DNA of 64,000 bases, taken from positions 1 through 64,000 of the forward strand of contig NZ_FNKA01000002.1 in assembly GCF_900101335.1 (NCBI RefSeq), read 5' to 3'. Source of the DNA: Quadrisphaera sp. DSM 44207. Lineage in GTDB: Bacteria; Actinomycetota; Actinomycetes; Actinomycetales; Quadrisphaeraceae. Of the stretch, positions 17,728 to 27,362 are shown in pieces. Below the pieces are notes generated by a model, which saw only the letters and a program-made list of their open reading frames with translations, was not told where the DNA came from and made no database searches. The position numbers were made by a program, and so were the translations under genes. How positions within the stretch are numbered: position 1 is the stretch's first letter; every line of letters begins with the position of its first letter.

Positions 17728-18648
17728 ATGACCACCGAGCCCACCACCCGCCCCGCCGCGCCCGTCGACGAGACCCACGGCTTCACGCTGCGCCGTGCTC
17801 GCCGCTGGCCCTGGGTCGCCGGCGCCGGCCTCGCCGCCGCGGGCGTCGCCGCGGCCGTCGTCGTCCCGCGCCTGACCGCCGACCCCGTGGCCAACGAGGT
17901 GCCCGGCGCGACCCTGTACGTCGCCACCGCCGAGGGCAACGCCCGCGAGCAGGCGCTCGTGGAGTTCGTCGCCGAGGAGGTCGCGCCGCGCTACGGCATC
18001 GAGGTCGCGTTCAAGGGCCTGGCCGACTCCAACACCATCAACCGCGCCGTCAGCGAGGGCGAGGTCGCGGCCACCGTCTACCAGCACGAGCTGTGGCTCT
18101 CCCAGGTGCTCGAGGCCAACCCCGACTTCGAGGAGACCGCCGCCACGCCGGTCTTCCGGTGGGGCTTCGGCCTGTGGTCGGACCGGTGGGGCAGCGTCGA
18201 GGAGATCCCGGACGGCGCGACCATCTCCCTCTACTCCGACCCCGCCAACGAGGCGCAGGGCCTGTGGGTGCTCGAGCGCGCCGACCTGATCACCCTCGAC
18301 CCGGCGGTCGACGAGTGGCGCGCCACGGTCGACGACGTCGCGGAGAACCCCAAGGGCCTGCAGTTCACGCTCCTGGACTTCGGGGCGCAGTCCCGCGCGC
18401 TGCCCGACCTCGACGCCGCCGTCGGCTACACCGAGTACTACCTGGCCGCGAAGGTCCCGCTGGAGAAGCAGATCTTCGCCCCGCCGGCCCCGGACGAGTT
18501 CGCCGGGCAGCTGACGGTCGGCACCGAGTGGCTCGACGAGCCGAACATCGTCGACCTGGTCGAGGCGTTCCAGGACCCGGCGGTGCAGGAGTACCTGGCC
18601 ACCGACCCGGAGGTGCAGGGCGTGCTGCTGCCCCTCGACGCCCGGTAG
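17728..18648 (+). CDS. metQ: Methionine-binding protein MetQ (NlpA family), helix-anchored
   Basis: This is the extracytoplasmic binding protein of the importer. The 306 residues carry the NlpA-family fold with LYVATAEGNAREQALVEF, a VAFKGLADSNTINRAV segment, ATVYQHELWL and YTEYYLAAKVPLEKQ. Most MetQ proteins of Gram-positives are lipoproteins, but this one has no cysteine in its N-terminus. A basic RRARRWPW and a single helix (AGAGLAAAGVAAAVVV, about 31-47) should instead anchor it. ATG 17728 has GAGGAG upstream. The 91-nt gap behind metI is again C-rich. It is the last gene of the operon. Confidence 0.93.
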   Translation: MTTEPTTRPAAPVDETHGFTLRRARRWPWVAGAGLAAAGVAAAVVVPRLTADPVANEVPGATLYVATAEGNAREQALVEFVAEEVAPRYGIEVAFKGLADSNTINRAVSEGEVAATVYQHELWLSQVLEANPDFEETAATPVFRWGFGLWSDRWGSVEEIPDGATISLYSDPANEAQGLWVLERADLITLDPAVDEWRATVDDVAENPKGLQFTLLDFGAQSRALPDLDAAVGYTEYYLAAKVPLEKQIFAPPAPDEFAGQLTVGTEWLDEPNIVDLVEAFQDPAVQEYLATDPEVQGVLLPLDAR

Positions 18649-18694
18649 CCGACGCGCGGTAGACGACGCGCCAGCCGCACGGCAGCCGCTTCCG

Positions 18695-20383
<1,689 letters not shown>

Positions 20384-20408
20384 GCTCCCAGTCGCCGATG
20401 ATCGGCCG

Positions 20409-21131
20409 GTGAGCGACGCCGTGGCCCAGCTGCTCGAGCGCGTGAGCGGCGCCCAGCCCGCGCCGCCTCCGGTCGTCGTGCTCGCCACCGCGGTCGCGGC
20501 CCTGGCGCTGGTGGCGCTGCGCCCGGCGTGGGCGCGAGCGCGGCACGTGGTGACGATCGTCCACGAGGGCGCCCACGGGGTCGTGGCGGCGCTGGCCGGA
20601 CGCCGGCTGCGCGGCATCCGGCTGCACTCGGACTCCTCCGGCGTCGCCGTCTCCGCCGGCCGCCCGACGGGGGCGGGGATGGTGCTGACCGCGGCGGCCG
20701 GGTACCCCGGCCCGGCGCTGCTGGGCCTGGGCGCGGCGGCCGTCCTCGGCACCGGGCACGCCGTCGCCCTGCTGTGGGGCCTGCTCGCGGCGCTGGCCCT
20801 GCTGCTGGTGCAGGTGCGCACCTGGTTCGGCCTGTGGTCCGTGCTCGTCCTCGGCGCCGTCCTCGTCGGCGTCACGCTCGGGCTGCCGGAGCAGGCGCAG
20901 TCGGCGTTCGCGCACCTGGTCGCGTGGTTCCTGCTGCTGGCCGCCCCGCGCACGGTGCTGGAGCTGGCGAGCGCCCGCCGCCGCCAGCGCGCCCCGACGT
21001 CCGACGCCGACCAGCTGGCGCGGCTGACCGGGGTGCCGGCGCCCGCCTGGGTCGCGGCCTTCCTCCTGCTCGCCGCGGCCGCGCTGGCCCTCGGCGGGCG
21101 CTGGCTGCTGGCCGGGGCGCTGGGCGGCTGA
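20409..21131 (+). CDS. M50-family intramembrane metallopeptidase-like protein
   Basis: The 240-residue membrane protein has the zinc motif HEXXH as VHEGAHGVVAALAG on its second hydrophobic segment, then GVAVSAGRPTGAGMVLTAAAGYPGPA, the conserved Gly/Pro-rich segment of the M50B-like family. About six helices follow. No PDZ domain is present, so it is not a site-2 protease of the RseP type; the substrate is unknown. I use GTG 20409; an in-frame ATG at 20382 would overlap the start region of the divergent ABC-F gene. Confidence 0.83.
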   Translation: MSDAVAQLLERVSGAQPAPPPVVVLATAVAALALVALRPAWARARHVVTIVHEGAHGVVAALAGRRLRGIRLHSDSSGVAVSAGRPTGAGMVLTAAAGYPGPALLGLGAAAVLGTGHAVALLWGLLAALALLLVQVRTWFGLWSVLVLGAVLVGVTLGLPEQAQSAFAHLVAWFLLLAAPRTVLELASARRRQRAPTSDADQLARLTGVPAPAWVAAFLLLAAAALALGGRWLLAGALGG

Positions 21132-21187
21132 CCCGCGCGCCGCGGTGCGCCGCGGCCAGGCGACCGGCGCGGGCGCGGGCCCGGCCC

Positions 21188-21907
21188 TCAGGCCGACGCG
21201 GCGACGTCCTGCTCCAGCGCCGCGAGGTCCAGCACGTCGGTCGCCGCGTCGTCCAGGCGGTCGCTGAGGGCGTCCACGCCCGGGCTGAGGACCACCAGCG
21301 GCCCGCGCGAGGCGAGGTCCGCGAAGATGCCGTCGTTGCTGACGACGACCACCTGCACCGGCCCCCGCGCGGCGTCCGCGTCGGCCGCCGCCGCGTCGAG
21401 GAGCACGTGGTCGGCCAGGTCGCTGCCGTCCGGCACCGCCACGGCGCGGTCGGCGAACTCGGCCAGGTGCGGGCGCGCGCGCTCGACCGCCCCCTCCTGC
21501 CCGGCCAGGTGCGCGGTGTCGGCCTGGCGGGCCAGGGTGACCACCGCCGCCATCCGCGCGCGCCACCGGGCCGGGCCGGCGCGCAGGTTGTCGAGGTCGA
21601 CCAGGAGCACGCGCGCGCCCGGGGCGTCCACCCACAGCGGCCGCTCGGTGAGCAGGTCGCGGAGCGCGTCGGCGAGCGGGTCCGGCGCCGGCTCCGCGGC
21701 ACCCCGCCCGCCCGCGTCCTGGCCCGCGTCCCGGCCCGCGTCCCGGCCGGCGTCCTGCCCCGCGTCTCGACCGGCGTCCCCGGCACCGGCGCGCTCGCGG
21801 CGCGACCGGGCCCGCCCACCGCGCTCGGGCTGCGGCTCGGCGCGCAGGGACGACAGGTCCACCCACTCGTACTCGTCCCACCACCGCGGTCCGCCGCCCA
21901 GCCCCAC
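21188..21907 (-). CDS. NYN/PIN-like domain protein with repeat-rich linker
   Basis: The 239-residue protein has a short N-terminal segment (WWDEYEWVDLSSLR), a low-complexity AGRDAGQD repeat (about 43-64), and a C-terminal domain. That domain begins RVLLVDLDNLRAG, continues with PDGSDLADHVLLDAA and ends with VVVSNDGIFADLA. Asp residues at these three places match the layout of NYN/PIN ribonuclease folds, which bind a metal with Asp clusters. I infer a nucleic-acid processing role with low confidence. GTG 21907 is divergent from the 71-aa gene, 28 bp apart. Confidence 0.6.
   Translation of the reverse strand: MGLGGGPRWWDEYEWVDLSSLRAEPQPERGGRARSRRERAGAGDAGRDAGQDAGRDAGRDAGQDAGGRGAAEPAPDPLADALRDLLTERPLWVDAPGARVLLVDLDNLRAGPARWRARMAAVVTLARQADTAHLAGQEGAVERARPHLAEFADRAVAVPDGSDLADHVLLDAAAADADAARGPVQVVVVSNDGIFADLASRGPLVVLSPGVDALSDRLDDAATDVLDLAALEQDVAASA
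21713..21784 (-). repeat. 12-nt tandem repeat, about 6 copies, inside the NYN-like gene
   Basis: Units close to CGCGTCCCGGCC repeat in frame, encoding AGRD/AGQD blocks in the linker. Confidence 0.85.
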
Positions 21908-21923
21908 GCGCCCATCCTCGCAG

Positions 21924-21929
21924 TAGCGT
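21924..21929 (+). promoter_or_regulatory. -10 element of the 71-aa gene
   Basis: TAGCGT, 6 nt, ATG 21936: a leaderless arrangement. Confidence 0.5.
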
Positions 21930-21935
21930 GGGCGG

Positions 21936-22151
21936 ATGCCGGTGTGGACGTGGTCGTGCGAGGACGCGGAGGGGCGCGCGGTGCGGGCGGCGCCGACCCC
22001 GCCGGGCAGCGGCTTCCCCGCGCAGGCCGACGCCGAGACCTGGCTGGGGGAGAGCTGGCGCCAGCTCGTCGCCGGCGGCGTGGAGCAGGTGAGCCTGCTC
22101 GTGGACGGCGAGCGCGTCTACGGGCCGCTCAGCCTGCGCCCGACCGAGTGA
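21936..22151 (+). CDS. Small conserved actinobacterial protein
   Basis: This is a 71-residue acidic protein (WTWSCEDAEGRAV near the start, then ADAETWLGESWRQLVAGGV and VSLLVDGERVYGPLSL). It looks like a compact single domain with a helix followed by two strands. No catalytic motif is visible and I cannot assign a role. A TAGCGT -10 element 6 nt upstream supports both expression and the ATG. It is too short and too regular in codon use to dismiss. Confidence 0.7.
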   Translation: MPVWTWSCEDAEGRAVRAAPTPPGSGFPAQADAETWLGESWRQLVAGGVEQVSLLVDGERVYGPLSLRPTE

Positions 22152-22170
22152 CCGGGCGCGGGCCGGCCGG

Positions 22171-22581
22171 TCAGGCCGGGCGCCGCTGCGGCGCGTCCTG
22201 CGCCGTGCGGGCCGGGTCGCGCTCGACGACGTCCCCGAGGGCCTCGTCGACGCGCCGCAGCGAGGCGTCGATGGACTCCACCACGTGCTCGCGCGACAGG
22301 CCCGTGTCGTTCCTGCCGCCCGGGCCGGTGGGCCAGTAGACGTTGGTCAGGATCTCCAGGGACTCGCGCCGCTCGCCCGCCAGCGCCGCGCCGAGGACGC
22401 TCTCGGCCCGGCCGTCCGCGTCGACGTCGGCGGTGTCGAAGGTCGAGATGCCGACGTCGAGGGCGGCGTGCACGCACCGCGTGGCGGTGTCGTCCTCGAC
22501 CTGGGACCCGTGGGTCAGCCAGTTCCCGTACGTGATCTCGGAGACCTTCAGGCCGCTGCTGCCGAGGCGTCGGAACCCCAC
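22171..22581 (-). pseudogene. Truncated aldo/keto reductase
   Basis: The first about 110 residues clearly match potassium-channel-beta-type aldo/keto reductases: FRRLGSSGLKVSEITYGNW, CVHAALDVGISTFDTADV, LEILTNVYWPTGPGG and HVVESIDASLRRVDEAL. The frame then runs into unrelated sequence (RDPARTAQDAPQRRPA) and stops at 136 residues, against about 320-330 for the family. The barrel's catalytic His and cofactor site are missing. In the DTADVYxxG motif the catalytic Tyr is Asp. No continuation is visible in the other frames before the neighbouring gene. It is therefore a decayed remnant with an intact reading frame. Confidence 0.8.
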
Positions 22582-22642
22582 GGCCCGACCCCAGGGCCGC
22601 GCAGGCGCGCCGACGACCCGGGCGCCGGGCGGGTGCGCCGCG

Positions 22643-23278
22643 TCAGCGCGGGCGCTGGCCGCGCTGGACGGCGGGGCGCGGGATGCGGCTGCGGCGCAGC
22701 TGCAGGGCGCGGAAGACCCCGTAGCGGACCACCCCGCGCTCCAGCGCGGCGGCGCCGAACCGCTCGGTGATCCCGCGGCGCAGCGCGCGGGCGAGGAGGA
22801 AGCCGTCGACGACGACGACGAGCACGGCGGCCCACAGCACCGCCGTGGTGACCAGCTGGAACGTGACCGAGCGCACGACGAGCTGGGTGACGAGGATCGC
22901 GATGACGACGAGGAGGAAGTGCTCGCCGGCGTTGCGGCGGGCGTCGACGACGTCGCGCACGTACCGGCGCACCGGGCCGCGGTCGCGGCTGGGCAGGTAG
23001 CGCTCGTCGCCGGCGAGCATCCCCTCGCGGGCCCGCACCCGCTCCGCGCGGGCGCTCTCGCGCGAGCCGCGGCCGGCCGCGCGCCGGTCGGAGGCCACGA
23101 GGGGACGGCGGTTGGCGGCCTGCGCGGACGCGCGGCTCGGCGTCGGGCGATTCTTGCCGCCGGCCTTCTCGGGCCGCGCCGGTGCCGGCGGTGCGACGGG
23201 TGCCGCGGCCCGCCTCCCCAGCGGCGACGCCCCTAGCTTGCGCAGCGGCGTCGCACCCTGCTTCCCACGTCCGAGCAC
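22643..23278 (-). CDS. DUF3043-family membrane protein
   Basis: The 211-residue protein has a long basic N-terminus with KNRPTPSRASAQAANRRPL, the hallmark of DUF3043 proteins, then SRDRGPVRRYVRDVVDARRN and two membrane helices (about 125-165, HFLLVVIAILVTQLVVR and a Val/Leu-rich partner). Its function is unknown; the family is restricted to Actinobacteria as far as I know. GTG 23278 is fixed by a TACCCT -10 element 6 nt upstream. It is divergent from the M20 peptidase gene. Confidence 0.85.
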   Translation of the reverse strand: MLGRGKQGATPLRKLGASPLGRRAAAPVAPPAPARPEKAGGKNRPTPSRASAQAANRRPLVASDRRAAGRGSRESARAERVRAREGMLAGDERYLPSRDRGPVRRYVRDVVDARRNAGEHFLLVVIAILVTQLVVRSVTFQLVTTAVLWAAVLVVVVDGFLLARALRRGITERFGAAALERGVVRYGVFRALQLRRSRIPRPAVQRGQRPR

Positions 23279-23284
23279 GGGCCC

Positions 23285-23290
23285 AGGGTA
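23285..23290 (-). promoter_or_regulatory. -10 element of the DUF3043 gene
   Basis: Minus-strand TACCCT, 6 nt, GTG 23278. Confidence 0.5.
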
Positions 23291-23331
23291 CGGCGTGCGC
23301 GGTGCCCTCCGGCGCCGTCGCCGCCGGGCGC

Positions 23332-23337
23332 TACGTT
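23332..23337 (+). promoter_or_regulatory. -10 element of the M20 peptidase gene
   Basis: TACGTT, 8 nt, ATG 23346. Confidence 0.45.
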
Positions 23338-23345
23338 GCCCGGCC

Positions 23346-24737
23346 ATGGCAGCGACCCCGCCCTCCCCCGTCGCCGGCGCCCTGCGGGAGGAGGTGCACG
23401 GCCTGATGCCGCGCCTGCGCGCCGACCTCGAGGACCTCGTGCGCATCCCGAGCGTGTCCGCGGCGGCCTTCGACCAGGCGCACGTGCGGGCCAGCGCGCG
23501 GGCGGTGGCCGACCTGCTGCGCGGGGCGGGGTTGCCGGAGGTCGAGGTGCTGCGGGCCCGGCGCCCCGACGGCACGGACGGCGCGCCCGCCGTGGTCGCG
23601 CGCCGACCGGCCCCGCCCGGGGCGCGCACGGTGCTGCTCTACGCCCACCACGACGTCCAGCCCCCCAGCAGCGACGACGGCTGGACCACCCCCGCCTTCG
23701 AGCCCGTCGAGCGGGGCGGGCGCCTCTACGGGCGCGGCGCCGCCGACGACAAGGCCGGCGTCGCCGTCCACCTCGGTGCGCTGCGCGCCCTCCTGGGGCG
23801 GTGGGGCCCCGGGGACGGCGTGGGCGTCACGGTCTTCGTCGAGGGGGAGGAGGAGGTCGGGTCGCCGTCCTTCGCCGATTTCCTGCGCCGCCACCGCGAC
23901 CGCCTCGCCGCGGACGTCGTCGTCGTCGCCGACTCCGACAACCGCAGCGTCGACGTCCCGTCCCTGACGACGAGCCTGCGCGGCCTCGTCGAGGCGCTGG
24001 TGACCGTGCGCACGCTCGACCACGCCGTGCACTCGGGGATGCACGGCGGGCCGGTGCCCGACGCCGCCACGGCGCTGGTGCGCCTGCTCGACCGGCTGCG
24101 CGACGAGGACGGCGAGCTGGCCGTTCCCGGCCTGCGCGCCGGCCGCGAGCCGGACGCGGAGGTCCCCGAGGAGCGGCTGCGCGCCGACGCCGGCGTCCTG
24201 GACGGCGTGCGGCTGGTCGGCGGCGGCAGCCTCGCCGCGCGGCTGTGGAGCCGACCGGCGCTGACCGTCGTCGGCACCGACCTGCCGGCGGTGGCGCGGG
24301 CCTCGAATACCCTGCAGCCGAGCGCGACCGCGAAGCTGTCGCTGCGGGTGGCGCCCGGCCAGGACGCCCGCGAGGCCTACGAGGCCCTGCGCGCCCACCT
24401 GCTGGCCACCGCGCCCTTCGGGGCCCGCGTCGAGGTCTCGCTGCTCGAGGCGGGCCAGGCCTTCGCCGGGGACGTCGAGGGCCCGGTCCCCGACGCCGCC
24501 CGCGCGGCGCTGGCCGAGGCGTGGGGCGGCGCCGAGGTGGCGCTGACGGGCATCGGCGGGTCCATCCCGTTCATCGCCGACCTCGTCGAGCAGCTCCCCG
24601 GGGCCACCGTGCTCGTCACGGGCGTGGAGGACCCGGACACCCGCGCGCACGGCCACGACGAGTCGCTGTCCCTGGCGGTGCTCGAGCGCGCCGTGCTCGC
24701 CGAGGCCCTGCTGCTTCAGCGCCTGGCCGCCGGCTGA
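23346..24737 (+). CDS. M20-family dipeptidase
   Basis: This is a cytosolic two-zinc peptidase of 463 residues, of the dipeptidase/carnosinase-like branch. The metal ligands are visible in LLYAHHDVQPP (His, Asp), GRGAADDKAG (bridging Asp), VEGEEEVGS (catalytic Glu and ligand) and VVVADSDN, with the final His in RAHGHDES. A dimerisation domain is inserted at about 190-340. The exact dipeptide specificity cannot be read from sequence. ATG 23346 fits the -10 element upstream. The next gene (glycerate kinase) follows after 102 bp on the same strand. Confidence 0.92.
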   Translation: MAATPPSPVAGALREEVHGLMPRLRADLEDLVRIPSVSAAAFDQAHVRASARAVADLLRGAGLPEVEVLRARRPDGTDGAPAVVARRPAPPGARTVLLYAHHDVQPPSSDDGWTTPAFEPVERGGRLYGRGAADDKAGVAVHLGALRALLGRWGPGDGVGVTVFVEGEEEVGSPSFADFLRRHRDRLAADVVVVADSDNRSVDVPSLTTSLRGLVEALVTVRTLDHAVHSGMHGGPVPDAATALVRLLDRLRDEDGELAVPGLRAGREPDAEVPEERLRADAGVLDGVRLVGGGSLAARLWSRPALTVVGTDLPAVARASNTLQPSATAKLSLRVAPGQDAREAYEALRAHLLATAPFGARVEVSLLEAGQAFAGDVEGPVPDAARAALAEAWGGAEVALTGIGGSIPFIADLVEQLPGATVLVTGVEDPDTRAHGHDESLSLAVLERAVLAEALLLQRLAAG

Positions 24738-24772
24738 CGCACCCGCCCGGGGAGCGGGCGCCAGCGCCCCTC

Positions 24773-24812
24773 GGTCGTCGGCGCGGCGCCGGGGTCGTCG
24801 GCGCGGCGCCGA
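24773..24812 (+). repeat. 20-nt direct repeat, 2 copies, upstream of glycerate kinase
   Basis: A 20-nt block starting GGTCGTCGGCGCGGCG is duplicated head to tail with one mismatch at the end. It is non-coding, between the M20 peptidase and glycerate kinase. A weak 6-bp hairpin precedes it (24756-24769). Confidence 0.85.
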
Positions 24813-24839
24813 GCGCTCCGCGCACGGCAGGATCGGGCC

Positions 24840-25976
24840 ATGCGCGTGCTCGTCGCCCCCGACGGCTTCACCGGCACCCTGACCGCCTCGCAGGCGGCGC
24901 GGGCCATGGCGCGGGGGTGGTCGGCCGCCCGCCCCGGCGACGAGGTCGAGCTGTGCCCGCTGTCCGACGGCGGCCCGGGGTTCGTCGAGGTGCTGGCCTC
25001 CGTGCTCGGCGGACGGCTGCTGCACGTCGGGGCGAGCGGCCCGCTCGGGGACCCCGTGCGCGCGCCCGTCCTCCTCGTCGACGCGGGTGGGCAGCGCACG
25101 GCGTACGTCGAGTCCGCGCTCGCGTGCGGCTCCGCGCTGGTGCCCGCCGACCGCCGGGACGCGCTGGCGGCGTCGACGACCGGCGTGGGCGAGCTGCTGG
25201 CGGCCGCGCTGGAGGCCGGCGCCCGCCGCGTCGTGGTGGGCCTGGGCGGCTCGGGCACCACCGACGGCGGCGCCGGGGTACTCGCGGCCCTGGGCGCGGG
25301 CGACCCCGACCGGCTGGGCCGCGGCGGCGGGGCGCTGGCCGGGGTGGAGGCCGGCGACCTCGCCGGCCTGCGGGACGTGCGCGCCCGCTGGGCCGACGTG
25401 GACCTCGTCGCCGCCTCCGACGTCGACGTCCCCCTGCTCGGCCCGCGCGGCGCGGCGCGCGGCTTCGGGCCGCAGAAGGGCGCCGGCCCCGCGCAGGTGG
25501 AGGCGCTCGAGGCCGCGCTCGCCGACCTGGTGCGGGCCGCGGAGGGCGCGCTCGGGCCGGCGGCGCGAGCGCTGGCGGAGCGGCCCGGCTCCGGCGCGGC
25601 CGGCGGCCTCGGGTACGCCCTGGCGCTGCTGGGCGGACGCCGCGAGGGCGGCGCGCGCGCCGTGGCCGGCGCCGTGCGGCTGCCCGAGCGCGCCCGCGGC
25701 GCCGGGGCCCTGCTGACGGGGGAGGGGAGCCTGGACTGGCAGTCCCTGCACGGCAAGGTCGTCGCCGAGGTGGCCCGCTGCGGCGGCGAGGCCGGGGTCC
25801 CCGTGGTCGCCGTGGCCGGCCAGGTGCGGCTGGAGCCGGAGCAGGCCCGGGCCGCGGGCCTGGCCGCCGCGGCCGCCGTCGCCGAGCGCCCCGAGGACGT
25901 GCCGGCCGCGCTGGCCGACCCCGCCGGCACGCTGGCCGCGCGGGTGCGCCGGCTGGCGGCGGGCTGGGGGGCGTGA
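24840..25976 (+). CDS. Glycerate kinase (GlxK/GarK family)
   Basis: The 378-residue protein is a class-II-type glycerate kinase that phosphorylates D-glycerate with ATP in the cytoplasm. It begins VLVAPDGFTGTLTASQAA (family: PDSFKGS-like) and has LCPLSDGGPGFVEVL, GLGGSGTTDGGAGVLAALGA and SDVDVPLLGPRGAARGFGPQKGA, the conserved Gly-rich substrate loops. Motifs are complete. ATG 24840 lacks a strong ribosome site, and CAGGAT 6 nt before it may be a weak -10 element. A glycerate kinase upstream of erpA is also known in mycobacteria. Confidence 0.9.
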   Translation: MRVLVAPDGFTGTLTASQAARAMARGWSAARPGDEVELCPLSDGGPGFVEVLASVLGGRLLHVGASGPLGDPVRAPVLLVDAGGQRTAYVESALACGSALVPADRRDALAASTTGVGELLAAALEAGARRVVVGLGGSGTTDGGAGVLAALGAGDPDRLGRGGGALAGVEAGDLAGLRDVRARWADVDLVAASDVDVPLLGPRGAARGFGPQKGAGPAQVEALEAALADLVRAAEGALGPAARALAERPGSGAAGGLGYALALLGGRREGGARAVAGAVRLPERARGAGALLTGEGSLDWQSLHGKVVAEVARCGGEAGVPVVAVAGQVRLEPEQARAAGLAAAAAVAERPEDVPAALADPAGTLAARVRRLAAGWGA

Positions 25977-26085
25977 GCCGGGCGTAGGCTCGCGGTGCCG
26001 GAACACGACCGGGCCGGCCCGCGTTGGCGCCGGTGGACGCGCACCAGCGCGCTGGCGAGCCTTCCGCGAGCCTCGAGGAGGACCC

Positions 26086-26469
26086 ATGACCGACACCACC
26101 CAGATCGCCCAGCCGACCGCCCCGGCGGTCGAGGCCGAGGAGACCCACGGCGTCGAGCTGACCGACGTCGCCGCCGCCAAGGTCAAGAGCCTGCTCGAGC
26201 AGGAGGGCCGCGACGACCTGCGCCTGCGCGTGGCGGTGCAGCCCGGCGGCTGCTCCGGGCTGATCTACCAGCTGTACTTCGACGAGCGCTTCCTCGACGG
26301 CGACGCGACCCGCGACTTCGACGGCGTCGAGGTCATCGTCGACAAGATGAGCCGCCCGTACCTCGACGGCGCCTCCATCGACTTCGCCGACAGCATCGAG
26401 AAGCAGGGCTTCACCATCGACAACCCCAACGCGGGCAGCAGCTGCGCCTGCGGCGACTCCTTCTCCTGA
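26086..26469 (+). CDS. erpA: Iron-sulfur cluster insertion protein (ErpA/HesB A-type carrier)
   Basis: This A-type carrier hands Fe-S clusters to apo-enzymes such as LipA, radical-SAM RimO or the Rieske protein encoded nearby. The 127-residue protein has the three conserved cysteines: C56 in QPGGCSGL and C120, C122 in SSCACGDSFS. ATG 26086 has GAGGAGGA upstream. A TAGGCT -10 element lies at 25985-25990, giving a leader of about 90 nt. The aat gene begins 20 bp after its stop. Confidence 0.95.
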   Translation: MTDTTQIAQPTAPAVEAEETHGVELTDVAAAKVKSLLEQEGRDDLRLRVAVQPGGCSGLIYQLYFDERFLDGDATRDFDGVEVIVDKMSRPYLDGASIDFADSIEKQGFTIDNPNAGSSCACGDSFS

Positions 26470-26489
26470 CCGGCCCCGGCCGGTCGCCG

Positions 26490-27236
26490 GTGGGGCGTCC
26501 GGCGGGCCCCCCGAGCGAGCCGCCGCCGTCCCCCTGGGCCAGGGGGCTGGCTGCGGCTCGCTCGCGTCTGCTGGCGGCGGGCGCACCGGGGGAGGAGGTC
26601 GCGGGCGCCGGGGCCGACCTGGAGCCGGGCACGCTGCTGGCCGCCTACCGCCTGGGCCTGTTCCCCATGGGCCTGGGCGACGGCGGCGCGGACCCGCTCG
26701 GCTGGTGGTGCCCCGACCCGCGCGGCGTCCTGCCGCTGGACGCGCTGCGCGTCTCCCGCTCCCTGCGCCGCTCGGCCGCCCGCTTCGAGGTGCGCCTGGA
26801 CACCGCCTTCGACGCCGTCGTGCAGGCCTGCGCCGACCCCTCCCGCCCGGGCCGGTGGATCACCCCGGCCGTCGCCCGCGCCTACGGCCGCCTGCACCGG
26901 GCGGGGTGGGCGCACTCCGTCGAGACCTGGCGCGACGGGCGGCTGCTCGGCGGGCTCTACGGGGTGGCGGTCGGCGGCCTGTTCGCCGGGGAGTCGATGT
27001 TCTCCCGCGCCTCCGACGCCTCCAAGGCGGCCCTGGTGGCCCTGGTGGGCCTGCTGCGCGAGGACGGCGAGCCGCGGCGGCTCCTGGACGTGCAGTGGCG
27101 CACGGACCACCTGGCCTCGCTCGGCGTGGTGGAGGTCCCGCGCGCCGAGTACCTGCGCCGCCTCGAGGCGGCGCTGCCGCTGCCGCTGCCGCCCGCCTGG
27201 GGCGGGCCGCCGCGGGCCCGCGACCAGGGCGGGTGA
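26490..27236 (+). CDS. aat: Leucyl/phenylalanyl-tRNA-protein transferase
   Basis: Aat adds Leu or Phe from aminoacyl-tRNA to proteins with N-terminal Arg or Lys, marking them for ClpS-ClpAP/ClpCP degradation. The 248-residue protein has AAYRLGLFPMG, WWCPDPRGVLPLDALRVSRS, LLGGLYGVAVGGLFAGESMF and DVQWRTDHLASLG, the family landmarks. I chose GTG 26490, 20 bp after erpA, because the conserved fold needs most of the following frame; a later start near GTG or ATG codons is possible since the first 35 residues are low complexity. It is probably co-transcribed with erpA. Confidence 0.93.
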   Translation: MGRPAGPPSEPPPSPWARGLAAARSRLLAAGAPGEEVAGAGADLEPGTLLAAYRLGLFPMGLGDGGADPLGWWCPDPRGVLPLDALRVSRSLRRSAARFEVRLDTAFDAVVQACADPSRPGRWITPAVARAYGRLHRAGWAHSVETWRDGRLLGGLYGVAVGGLFAGESMFSRASDASKAALVALVGLLREDGEPRRLLDVQWRTDHLASLGVVEVPRAEYLRRLEAALPLPLPPAWGGPPRARDQGG

Positions 27237-27362
27237 GGTGGATCACGCGCACCGGCCGGGGGGCTCGACCCCGGGGGGCCGCGAGAGCGCCGAGGGGTAG
27301 TGTTCGGGCAGCCGAGTCTGCTGCCCCGGGCGTGCCGGGCCTGTCAGGAGTGGGGACCGCGA

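Noticed and set aside
22171-22581. Frameshifted rather than truncated aldo/keto reductase
   Set aside because: I looked for the missing barrel motifs (YVDL-YQAHR-type text) in the other minus-strand frames down to the stop region and saw none.
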